A stretch of 64,000 nt of DNA. Source: Symsagittifera roscoffensis (lineage: Eukaryota; Xenacoelomorpha; Acoela; Convolutidae). The position numbers were made by a program, and so were the translations under genes. The notes under the pieces are model-generated. The model saw nothing but the letters and a program-made list of their open reading frames with translations. It searched no databases and had not been told where the DNA came from. The DNA lies in NCBI RefSeq assembly GCF_963678635.1, contig NC_087063.1, forward strand, positions 57,668,759 to 57,732,758, read 5' to 3'. This document shows positions 1-8,848 of this stretch, one piece after another; the stretch's first letter is position 1, and each line of letters opens with the position of its first letter.

Positions 1-442
1 GAATCAGGCCCAGGCTCGGCCCCTCTTTTTCCACCGCGTCTATTTCCATTATTCTTTCTGTCCAAAACTTCAGTAGCTCCGCTACCTCATGGTTCCTGTG
101 GGCGCCTCCAGCTTCCGAGTCTAAGAAGGGGTTGTAGGCCATTCCCATCACTCCAGACACATATTGGTATTCCCCCTTCTCGCTGAGCCTCGAGTACTGC
201 TCTGACGAGGCCAGGTTACGGTGAACATCATGTTCTTCTTCGAACTTGTTATTATAAAACCTCCGCACCTCGTCTAGCTTCCTATGGTTCTCTAGGGATA
301 GTCTGGAACCCTCTTCCTTTTCTATTCCTGTGCTCTGATACACGTTCAAGATGACCGTTGAGACTCTTTTTTCCATGGTTTTGCTTACGCTTGCTCTCTG
401 TTGGCATGCCAGGATGGTGCTATCAGACATCATCGACATCAT
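1..442 (-). CDS. Partial ORF of the giant retroelement, unknown function
   Basis: An open frame of about 147 codons begins with ATG ATG at 442 and is still open at the window edge. It starts immediately after the TAG that closes the 1,036-residue ORF and lies in the same frame. It is therefore either a separate downstream ORF or the continuation of that ORF beyond a nonsense or readthrough codon. The visible protein is hydrophilic and rich in Glu, Lys, Arg and Ser, with no motif I recognise and no signal peptide. I assign no function. Confidence 0.5.
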   Translation of the reverse strand, partial: MMSMMSDSTILACQQRASVSKTMEKRVSTVILNVYQSTGIEKEEGSRLSLENHRKLDEVRRFYNNKFEEEHDVHRNLASSEQYSRLSEKGEYQYVSGVMGMAYNPFLDSEAGGAHRNHEVAELLKFWTERIMEIDAVEKEGPSLGLI

Positions 443-3400
443 CTATCTCAAGAAACACGTGGCGTCCTTTCTTCTAGCTAGGCTCAAGCCTGAATTATCC
501 CTGGCTACGTGTTGCATCAGTGCCTGATACACATCTAGCTTCTTGCTTCCCAACTTCAGCCTGTCATACGAGGTCAGCGTTTCCAACTCTATCCCCACCA
601 GACTCCAGGTGAACATTAATTGTCCTGCAGTTCTAACGAAGGGATTCGCCATTAATGGTGGTGCTGATGAGGGTGTCCTCATTGCTTCTTCAAAATGATC
701 CTTCAACAAACTCTGCCAGGACCTCTTCAGATGAGTTGCCATTTCTATTTTATTAACCTCGGCCTTTTGCTGGGTGGCCCAATTGCGTCGCTTGCGAGCT
801 ACTCCACTGTCCAACTTCTTCCAGCAGTCCTCCATTTCTTTCAATGTTTCAAGGGCCACCCACCACGTCCGGGAGGTGTTCCTCGTCTTGTTCCTCTCCA
901 ATGGATCACTTGTCACTCGCTTGCCCGTGGCCTGGTGTGCCTTCGAGATCCATTCTTTGCCGACATCTACTTCCCATGTCTGTCCGTTCGTTGAACCTCT
1001 CTTCACGTTTATCTTCTGAGGCTTGAAGTCTTCCTCCGATGTCGAACTGGTGGAAACCTCTATTTCCCTCTCTACTTCAAGTTGTCTTCTGAGCTCCGAG
1101 CTGCTCTTGTATGCCGCCGTCTTGCATCGAGCCAAAATCATGGGCGCCGTCTCTCTCAAGTTTCCTTCCGAAACAGCATCCACTGAAGGACTACCCAATC
1201 CTTCCACTTCTCTCTTCCTCTTGCGAGTCTTCACATCTCTACTTGAGGGTGTTGTGGCTACCATCACTGATTCGACCTCTCCATCCACTCCTTCCAACTC
1301 TTGCCTCCCCCCTGCTCGAGCCTTAAGGATATTAGTACTTTTAATCATATTACTAGTCCCAACCTTATCCCTTTTTATATCATCAACCATTTTATCTACA
1401 GTTTTTTGTCTCCGAGTAGAGCTGTCCTCACATTTTTCTTCTCTAGTCTTCGATCGTGAATTCCTCAGCTCTACCAGCTTGCTCAGTAGCTCTTTTCTCG
1501 CCTTCTCATCCAGGCCCGTTCCTATCAGAAGCGGTTCTCCAAATCTTACGACTGTGTCCCACAGTTCCTCCTTGAATTTGTCCAGCGTCGTCTCGCTGCC
1601 CACTTCTTGATTGAATTCTTCCAAGAACTCCTGCCAAGCATCGTCCTTCAGGGATCCCAGGAATATGTCCCTGTTCCCTTCGAAAGTGTTCCTTTCCCTT
1701 TCCTCCGAGCTCAAGAGTATCATCCCCATATTGAAGGTTTCACTTGCCAATGGCAATTCCAGATTCTTCCGGGGGGACGGATTCAGGGGTGGGGTGGCCG
1801 TATCTGCCCAATTCTCCTCGCTCAAGTCTTTCAACAGCTCTTGAGTGGTGAGCTCCTCCCCTGATGGCCCTGGTTCAGGCGTATTCCCCACTTCCATGTC
1901 TTCACCGGCTTCACTGAGAGTTTCATCCATACTCTCTTCTTCTGACTCATGTCTCCTTCTCTCGAGAATTTTCTTAAATCGGTCCTCGACGGGTCCACTC
2001 CTCTTGTCTCCAGGCGTGTCCACTGACAGTGGTGATGGTGTCGTAGGATCCAGCTTTTTGTATTCCGTCAGTGCTACATGCAGTTGACCTGCTGCATCTA
2101 GTTCTGTTCCCTCCTGTCTTATTTCCACCTGTTCCAAGCCATAGGGTGCCTTATATTTTCTCGTGGCAAATTTCATGTCGTCCACCAATGCGACGTGCCC
2201 CTCCATCACGATCAACCTGCCATCATCCCATATTGGTAACATGTTCTCAAGTCCCTCCTTCTCTAGAGTTCTCAAGACCTTCCGCACCTCATATCCTGGG
2301 GGCTGCGAACCTCTACTCTTTTTCGCTTGCGTCGTCCACGAATTTACCTTCGTCTCGCTGGTATGGAAGTAGACCGCCGCCGTGTAGCCGATGAACAGGG
2401 GGTCCCAGCCATCAGTGAAATCCTTCTGCATTTCCTCCGTCGTCATCCTCGCCATTATGGAGGGAACTACCAAGGGACTATTCATTCCTAAGGTCATCCT
2501 CCTGACTATTGGGAACTCAGGCATGGTGGCTGGGAGGATTTCTTTCTCCATTATGGTCTCCAGCTCCCTCTTCACCAATGCGAAGCACTCCTTCCAGGCA
2601 GAAATTCTCAAGATTTCTCGTCCGTTTGCCGTCAATGGGTTCAAGTTCCAGAATTTGGGATACATTTCGATGGGACCCTCTCGCTTGCCTCCCAATCTAC
2701 ATTGCATTTGCCCCCTGAAATTGTACACTATCAGCTCGGCATCTTTCACCTTTCCAAAGAGTACCGTGTTGCTCATTCGCCCTCTGAGCACCTCCTGCTG
2801 ACACCAATTTAACGCCGTCCCATCCAGTATACTGATAAGACTCAAGTGCGTTACAGAGTGACGATACGTTGTCACCAGGGGGTCTGGGAACGCGTACGTC
2901 ACTGCTGGACCATAAATGCAGGTCACCACCTCCTCTAGGCCCCGGATTACCCCCATTGGGTCCGACCTCATTGCCAGGCATAGGTCCGTCAGCAGAGGCA
3001 TCCCTCTGTTCGTCTTCTTCCATTCTTCTCTCGAAGTTGGATTCTCATCTTCACCCGTCATGTGCCGATTTTGCATCATGAGGTATTGTACTAGCAACGT
3101 CTTCAACCCTGCGGCACACTTGTAGGAGCTGGTTTCAATGCTCGTGTGGACTCTCCCCATAGACAGAGGCTCTCCATATTCCATTAATCGATGAAACGAC
3201 ACCAATTCCCCATGGGTCAAGAGTACTAGTGCCAGGTACCCATCAACTCGAAGTGTCTCCACTCCCCGACTAAACATGTATGCTGGGCCCATGTTGAACA
3301 AGTATCTGGGGTAGACCAAATACAGGGCCAAGAGCAGGCTGATGGGCATGCCCAGTATCTCCTGCACGAAGGCTCCAAAGATAGTCGCCGTGGCACCGAA

Positions 3401-3553
3401 TATTCCTGCCAAGAATTCCTTCTCCCAGCAAGGACTCAAGAACTTGAGAATCTCGTAATCCCTCCTAGTCTTTAATTCGCCTTTGGCGTGCTCTCTCCAG
3501 AACCCTCCAATCGTCACTTCATTGGCGGCCGAGACAAATCTAGCCACCGTCAT
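443..3553 (-). CDS. Large accessory ORF of the giant retroelement, unknown function (1,036 aa)
   Basis: I do not recognise this protein. From ATG at 3,553 it has hydrophobic stretches at about residues 47-64 and 68-82, which could be membrane segments. A globular-looking part follows to about residue 500, then a long low-complexity tail rich in Glu, Lys, Arg, Ser and Thr. The frame is open upstream of this ATG to a TAA near 3,636. The frameshifted stretch to the right (3,554-4,375) reads into it through successive frames, so it may originally have been one protein with the SGNH ORF. It sits downstream of integrase, where env-like ORFs occur in some LTR elements, but I see no signal peptide, furin site or fusion peptide supporting an envelope. 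Ends at TAG 445-443. Confidence 0.55.
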   Translation of the reverse strand: MTVARFVSAANEVTIGGFWREHAKGELKTRRDYEILKFLSPCWEKEFLAGIFGATATIFGAFVQEILGMPISLLLALYLVYPRYLFNMGPAYMFSRGVETLRVDGYLALVLLTHGELVSFHRLMEYGEPLSMGRVHTSIETSSYKCAAGLKTLLVQYLMMQNRHMTGEDENPTSREEWKKTNRGMPLLTDLCLAMRSDPMGVIRGLEEVVTCIYGPAVTYAFPDPLVTTYRHSVTHLSLISILDGTALNWCQQEVLRGRMSNTVLFGKVKDAELIVYNFRGQMQCRLGGKREGPIEMYPKFWNLNPLTANGREILRISAWKECFALVKRELETIMEKEILPATMPEFPIVRRMTLGMNSPLVVPSIMARMTTEEMQKDFTDGWDPLFIGYTAAVYFHTSETKVNSWTTQAKKSRGSQPPGYEVRKVLRTLEKEGLENMLPIWDDGRLIVMEGHVALVDDMKFATRKYKAPYGLEQVEIRQEGTELDAAGQLHVALTEYKKLDPTTPSPLSVDTPGDKRSGPVEDRFKKILERRRHESEEESMDETLSEAGEDMEVGNTPEPGPSGEELTTQELLKDLSEENWADTATPPLNPSPRKNLELPLASETFNMGMILLSSEERERNTFEGNRDIFLGSLKDDAWQEFLEEFNQEVGSETTLDKFKEELWDTVVRFGEPLLIGTGLDEKARKELLSKLVELRNSRSKTREEKCEDSSTRRQKTVDKMVDDIKRDKVGTSNMIKSTNILKARAGGRQELEGVDGEVESVMVATTPSSRDVKTRKRKREVEGLGSPSVDAVSEGNLRETAPMILARCKTAAYKSSSELRRQLEVEREIEVSTSSTSEEDFKPQKINVKRGSTNGQTWEVDVGKEWISKAHQATGKRVTSDPLERNKTRNTSRTWWVALETLKEMEDCWKKLDSGVARKRRNWATQQKAEVNKIEMATHLKRSWQSLLKDHFEEAMRTPSSAPPLMANPFVRTAGQLMFTWSLVGIELETLTSYDRLKLGSKKLDVYQALMQHVARDNSGLSLARRKDATCFLR

Positions 3554-4390
3554 GTCTCTTGTTTCGGCCAGCTCCAGTTGTTTCTCCAGAAAACTCAGAC
3601 TTGTTTCACGAGGGGTGGTGCTTCCTCCCTTGTCTTATTCGTGGCGTTCTCCAGCCTTGGTGTCAAAAATGGCCACCAGCCATTCTCTTGAGTCAAACGA
3701 TATTTCATCGATTCTAATTGCTTTTCCGTCTCGGCCACATTTCTTCTCTCGTTACTGGGACCTCTAGACCTGCTGGTGGAGTTTGTGATCTTCACATCCA
3801 TACTCCGAAACCACAAGCTGGCCGTTAATTTGCTTAGCGAAGCCTGACTTGCGAAGCCTCAGGTTCGATGGCTCCAACTCCCGATTGGGAGCTGCCATTA
3901 GAATCCGCCATTCATTCCCTTCTGCTATCAGGATCAAGACCGCGTACACGAACTGTAGGGCGGGGTGGCATATTCGCGTATCCAGGGGATGTGGTAAACA
4001 CCACCTTCGTCTTGGACCCGAATCTCGAGACAACATTCTCTTGCACTTCATTCATCGCCGCAAACAACGCTTGAATGGCTTCCCATATCTTCCTCGATGT
4101 CGGAATTTCATCGCCCTTTAGTTGCTCAAGAAGTCCCATCGCGTGCAGGTGATCATTCATTCCTGCAAACAACAGCAGCTCAGGTTCACAGGGCATCTCC
4201 GACTTTATTGCCACCACCAGAGTTAACATCTGATTTAATTCAGCTCCTGGCAAAGAGTATATCAAAGTCTCCGGCCAGAACAACTTGGGAGACGTTCCTT
4301 CGAAGTCTGATCCCGCCACAATGACTACCCTCGCAGCAGCTGGATCTGCTCTATCATAAACTGCCAGGGTTTTGGCTAGCTGGGTACTCC
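3554..4390 (-). pseudogene. Frameshifted coding stretch between the two accessory ORFs, with a GxND-like motif
   Basis: Protein-like sequence continues across this gap but jumps frame several times. One frame covers about 4,390-3,912 and includes VVIVAGSDFEG near its start and AGMNDHLH near 4,170-4,147. A second frame (about 4,051-3,764) carries EWRILMAAPNRELEP. A third (about 3,816-3,637) is charged and reads into the frame of the 1,036-residue ORF near 3,600. The simplest reading is that indels broke one long ORF into pieces. GMND resembles the block III GxND motif of SGNH hydrolases, so this could be a second degenerate copy of that fold; that identification is weak. Confidence 0.5.
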
Positions 4391-6832
4391 CACAGGGCTT
4401 CCCGTACCCTGTTCTTCCGCCAATTTCGAACCTTCGTAAGCGGCATCTGGCAATCCCGTTCCTCCCGGATTGAGTAGCTTGTCTACCACCTTTAACTGTG
4501 CCGGGGTTGCCAACCTGATCCTGGCGATGCTAGTTCGGTGCTTGGGAGGTTCTGCTATAAGTCCAGGACTCCCCAGCAGCTTGAGAGGTCTGTAGTTAAT
4601 GGGTCCCATGATCGCTTTTGTGGGAATTCCAGTCAGGTCTGTGGTCTCCATCAACTTCGCTCTCGAGAAGTGCGCCTCATTAGCTTTCAACCAGTCCACG
4701 CAATGATGCCTATTCAAATCCTCGTGTGACACTCGTTCGATCCCCAGGGTTTCCGCCAATTCTCGCCTGCATTCCAAACTCTCTAGATCCAGTTCTTTCA
4801 TCTTCTCAGGATATCTCAAGCGAGCGGTCTCCATAGACTTCTTTTCCCGTTTGCTCTCTGCCACTACCACTGAGGATATCGCCGAGCCTGGAGGTGTTGA
4901 TGACGTCACCTCCTCAGACTCCATTGGCGTGGCACTCTGCAATCTGGTCTGGCTGCTCCTTGAACTGTCTCTAGTGTCAACTCTCGGTCCCAAGCGACCA
5001 GACAAGGCCCTTGAGGCAAGGAATGGTGGGTTAGGAGGTGGTCCTAATGTGAATTGGGCTGTCTCTAGCAGATCCGCCTCCAGCGCGTTTATGTGTTCTT
5101 GGAAGACGTCGTTTAGCCACTCTGCTCCCCTCGGTCTATCAAAATGGATTCCATCACTGGAGGTGTCTTCAGGGAATCCCTCTTTCTCCATGCGCTCTGC
5201 CACGTCCAACAGTCTGACAGGGAGCACACTCTTCCGGTAGATGTCTCTTATCACCTTGTTTAGGTTCCGCACCTTCTCGTTCATCTCCAAGGCGTGCTGA
5301 TCAAACATCATGTTGTAGGGAACAGTACATATCGTCAACAGGATGGGGTCCATCTGAATCCTCAGTTCCTCAAGAAGGCAGCTCACCTTATCGTGCAGCC
5401 TTGTTATTTTCCTCGCTTCACCCCTTGATACATCGTTGGTCCCGACCATCAGGGTCACCGTGTATACTTTGGTCATCCCCAGCATGTCAAGCGTTGCCAA
5501 CATATGTGGCGTGGCAGCTCCAGCGAAACTCAAGATTCCCGTCTGCCAGTGCGATCGGATCCGGGTCAACACCCGCACCAGGCTGTCCCCTACGATTAGG
5601 TGAACCGCACCTTCTGGTACCCGGGGTGGCGCCAAGTACTGCACCCAGGCCGCATCATGAAAGCAGTCTCTCCTAGCTTTCTGCTCCGCACTCCAGTCCA
5701 GCCGATTGTGCCTGTGGTACCTCCCCTCTGTATTCTTCTTATAACTCGAGATCATGACACTCCTAACCGGCTGTTCCCTCCACGTCGGGGGAAGCTCCGG
5801 ACTTGCCGAACTCTCACGACTCTTTTGTCGCAATCTCTCGCCCAGTTCTTTCAGACGCGATGAGCCGCCGCTCACCTGACTGTCACTCGAGGTCGAGGTT
5901 GGGGTGTATCCCGGCAGCTCCACATCCATCAGTGGGCGTATGGGTTGCGTCTCTAGGCTACGCAAGGAAGACGTTGCGTCATTCGGTATCCAGACTTCCA
6001 ACCCTTCACTCATGTGTTCTCGGGCCTCGCGGTCAAGGTTGAACCGTGCTCTTGCTCTGGGGGCTTCATCCACCTCCATACGTGACTCTGGCCTCGAGCT
6101 GGTGACCACTCGCTCCTTCGGCCTGGCTCCCTTCTGTGCATCAAGCTCGCGTTGTCGTTGTTCTATTCTGTCCAATTCCGACCTCAGTTGATCACGATTT
6201 GCGGCGGTCTCCCGCACCCTTAACTCCTGTTGATGTTCAGCTTTTTGCATCTCAAGCAACCTCAGAGCCTGGTCTCGCTCGTTGACCGCCTGGTCCTTTT
6301 CCAGCTGAACCTTCTCCCGATCCAGCTTTGCCTGATCCCGATCGAGGTTCGCCTTATTCCTTTCCTTCTGCGTCTTCTCGAGCTCTTTCTTTAGAACACC
6401 TAGATCCGGATATGCCTCGGTCGTCTGTTGCGTTCGTGACATCGATGGCACCCTACTCGAGCTCTGGCTTGTGGATCTTACTGTTGGCCTAGTCGGTAGT
6501 GGGAATTCCCCTGCGCCATATTCGGTATTGTTATTCAGGCCAGGATTCCTTGCCAAGTCAAAACCCCTTACTCCTCCATCCACATTCCATGACAACCATC
6601 TGGTCTGTTCTTGGTTCGATATTCCCTCGGTGGTGTAGCCGATCATCAAGACAGCCTCCGTTGCAGACTCCCTGCACTCACCCTGGTCCTCCAACTGGAG
6701 GATGGCATTCAGCATCACCGCCATTCTCTCGTCTATTTGGGTGTAGTCCAAGTCCCTCAGGCGTCTGTACAGCTCATCAAGAGTGGGCTTCTTCAGGGCC
6801 GCGGGCACGGATTTCCATAATCGGTCTGCCAT
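4376..6832 (-). CDS. Retroelement ORF with coiled coil and SGNH/GDSL hydrolase domain (818 aa)
   Basis: From ATG at 6,832 the protein has a Ser/Thr-rich N-terminal part, then a strongly charged heptad-like region at about residues 150-245 that is probably a coiled coil. An SGNH hydrolase fold follows: GDSL at residues 415-418 (catalytic Ser 417), a block II Gly in FAGAAT, GTND at 464-467, and the DxxH pair Asp560/His563. These are the blocks that define SGNH esterases and lipases, and all catalytic positions appear present. The C-terminal 200 residues are not recognised. The ORF lies about 520 bp downstream of the pol ORF on the same strand. SGNH esterase domains are known in ORF1 of CR1-type LINEs; in this element the domain lies after integrase. 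The substrate cannot be told. Confidence 0.75.
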   Translation of the reverse strand: MADRLWKSVPAALKKPTLDELYRRLRDLDYTQIDERMAVMLNAILQLEDQGECRESATEAVLMIGYTTEGISNQEQTRWLSWNVDGGVRGFDLARNPGLNNNTEYGAGEFPLPTRPTVRSTSQSSSRVPSMSRTQQTTEAYPDLGVLKKELEKTQKERNKANLDRDQAKLDREKVQLEKDQAVNERDQALRLLEMQKAEHQQELRVRETAANRDQLRSELDRIEQRQRELDAQKGARPKERVVTSSRPESRMEVDEAPRARARFNLDREAREHMSEGLEVWIPNDATSSLRSLETQPIRPLMDVELPGYTPTSTSSDSQVSGGSSRLKELGERLRQKSRESSASPELPPTWREQPVRSVMISSYKKNTEGRYHRHNRLDWSAEQKARRDCFHDAAWVQYLAPPRVPEGAVHLIVGDSLVRVLTRIRSHWQTGILSFAGAATPHMLATLDMLGMTKVYTVTLMVGTNDVSRGEARKITRLHDKVSCLLEELRIQMDPILLTICTVPYNMMFDQHALEMNEKVRNLNKVIRDIYRKSVLPVRLLDVAERMEKEGFPEDTSSDGIHFDRPRGAEWLNDVFQEHINALEADLLETAQFTLGPPPNPPFLASRALSGRLGPRVDTRDSSRSSQTRLQSATPMESEEVTSSTPPGSAISSVVVAESKREKKSMETARLRYPEKMKELDLESLECRRELAETLGIERVSHEDLNRHHCVDWLKANEAHFSRAKLMETTDLTGIPTKAIMGPINYRPLKLLGSPGLIAEPPKHRTSIARIRLATPAQLKVVDKLLNPGGTGLPDAAYEGSKLAEEQGTGSPVGVPS

Positions 6833-7351
6833 TCTTCGTGACTTCGGGATGTATACAGGTATGTGTTAACCAGCTCAAGAATTACCTTACCAGCTCAAGA
6901 ATTACCTTACCGACTCAAGTATTACCCAACTCAAGAATTCTCTCGAAATGTTCCCTTGCAAATACTTGCTGTAAGTGCCGATTATCGCGAGTTCAATCAA
7001 GGTTTCTCTCTCTGTTTCTCGCTTGAGTATAGTTGGATTTTCAACTTTGTTTTTCAAACTTGATCTGAAAACAGAAAGCATATTGAAACTTGACATGTCA
7101 TGTTCCTAACCTAGAGACCCCCCTTTTACCAGTATGGTTAAAATCTTATCCTTTTCATATCACTTAAAACAATTCAATTGGAATTCCCTTAAAAGCATGC
7201 AGATTCATTTTATGTTTTAGCACCGTTAACTCGTTTTAAAATTTAATTGTCATGCCAATCATATCTTAAGATCCCTTTACCTGCGCCGCACCCCAGTACC
7301 TGACTCAAGACTCCTCCCTCACACCCGACTCGATACCCCCATGTACCCGAC
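6833..7351 (-). other. Spacer between pol and the SGNH ORF, with a short CTCAAG repeat cluster
   Basis: No convincing coding frame. At about 6,870-6,945 a short phrase (ctcaagaattacc and variants) recurs four times in imperfect tandem. The rest is AT-rich. The spacer could hold a splice acceptor or promoter for the downstream ORFs, but nothing specific can be identified. Confidence 0.5.
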
Positions 7352-8848
7352 TCAGGCGACGCTCAAGTAATACTTCTTATGGAGATACACCATTATCTCA
7401 GTTTCTGCAAAGACCACATGTAGGATAGCGTACAATTCCCTCGGGCTCAGTTTGCCCCTGTTTGGGTCATACACTGGCATTGAGACCTCTGTTATCCCTC
7501 TTTCAATCATGAAGTCTCGTAATCTTGTTAGTGCCAATATCACGTGTTCGGGATCAATTGTGTTCCTGTCATTGACCCTCGTCACTAGGAAGCACAGATA
7601 TTTGCCCGGGACTTGTGCCACTGACGGTGGAAGCGCTGCCATCCCTCCCAGTCCTGGTCTCTGTCTGAACAGAAACTCTACATTCTGGTACTCTCTTTTG
7701 AAGTCAGCTTCCAATCTTGATGTGAAACTCATGCCCGCCGTGATGCAGATCGCGCTGGTCCTGTTTGACAGGATGAAGTCGCTATCCGTTATCATGATGT
7801 TCTCCGAGTATTCATTGGGTATTTCGAATTTCGTTTTGAAATTCCGACCTATAGTAGGCTCTGGCTCTTCTTCCTCCAGTTCCAATTCACTCGTTTCTCT
7901 CACTTCCTTGAGCTTCTTTATCATCAAATTTTCGGTGTGGGTAAGTCCTACCCCCACTCCCCGGACAAAAATATTTATCGACGTCCCCGTCGATGTTGTC
8001 GGGTTTGAATTGTCCTGAGGAACGCGTAGTGGCCTGTCCGTTGCCGTCCATCCGAAAAGAGGGTCTTCTGTCTTCATGTAATTTGCTGCTGATACATCGA
8101 CTTGCTGAATGCTTTGTCCTTCGCGGCTCTCGTCTTTGACATCACGCATCCACTCTAGAATCCTCAAGTTCGTGTTCTCCCTCCTCTCTATCTCACTCTG
8201 TTCGAGATCCGTTTCTACTTCTGGCGTCGAGTAATCATCCTGCGGATAATGACCACCATCATCAATGACCTGCCATTCCTCTCCGGCTTCCAGTTCGCCT
8301 GCCTTCAGTAATTCCTCGCCCAATTTGTCTGGCTGTATCTTATCGATCAAGAAGTCATCCCCGTACCTGTTGTACCTCATGCCTGTGCGTTTACGATTGC
8401 CAGTCCTGGTTTCCGGTGGTGTTGTTCGATCCGGTTCCATCCATTTCGGCACCTCGTCTTGCTCCGGGTCGTTCCAGTCTTCTTCTACAAATGATCCTGC
8501 ATCAGACTCCACTCCTATCTTTTCATTGTCGTCCAAACTCAAGTTCTCATTACCATCATTTTTCTCTCTAGTGCCTTTCTCATTCACTTCACACGCTGGC
8601 TCTACCACCAGGTACTCAAGACCCTCCATGTCCTTCGGTATGCACCAATCCTCTGGGGACGGGGCGTGAGGCTTCAGATTTTCATAATGTGCCGCTCGCC
8701 CAGTACTCAAGCGATAGAACCGTCCTTGTTGATGAACCTCCGTTATCAAGAATGGTCCCCTCCACTTCTTGAGTAGTTTCTTTGTTCCCTTGGGCGGTAT
8801 GACATTTTGGAAGACCCACACGTATTGGCCCACTTCATATGGCTTTGC
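7352..8848 (-). pseudogene. Integrase C-terminal region fused to a macro-domain-like tail
   Basis: The frame continues directly from the integrase ORF after a single in-frame TGA (8,851-8,849). Its first 60 residues hold the integrase C-terminal GPY/F-type module, with WRGPFLI around residues 24-30 counted from the GTG at 8,833. A long acidic linker follows. The last ~150 residues (about 7,352-7,800) resemble an OARD1/TARG1-type macro domain: a start like ICITAGMSFTSRLEADFK, a YLCFLVTR strand, a helix of the LTRLRDFMIERGITEVSMP type, and a closing VVFAETEIMVYL strand. The glycine-rich GCGLD-type loop of OARD1 is replaced by YDPNRGK, so hydrolase activity is doubtful. ADP-ribose binding is possible but unproven. 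Confidence 0.7.

Noticed and set aside
1023-1610. 195-codon plus-strand open frame
   Set aside because: It is antisense to the charged tail of the 1,036-residue ORF and is Ser/Leu-rich low complexity, as expected of a shadow frame.
443-3553. Retroviral-type envelope protein
   Set aside because: Position after integrase and hydrophobic segments are suggestive, but no signal peptide, cleavage site or fusion peptide is visible.
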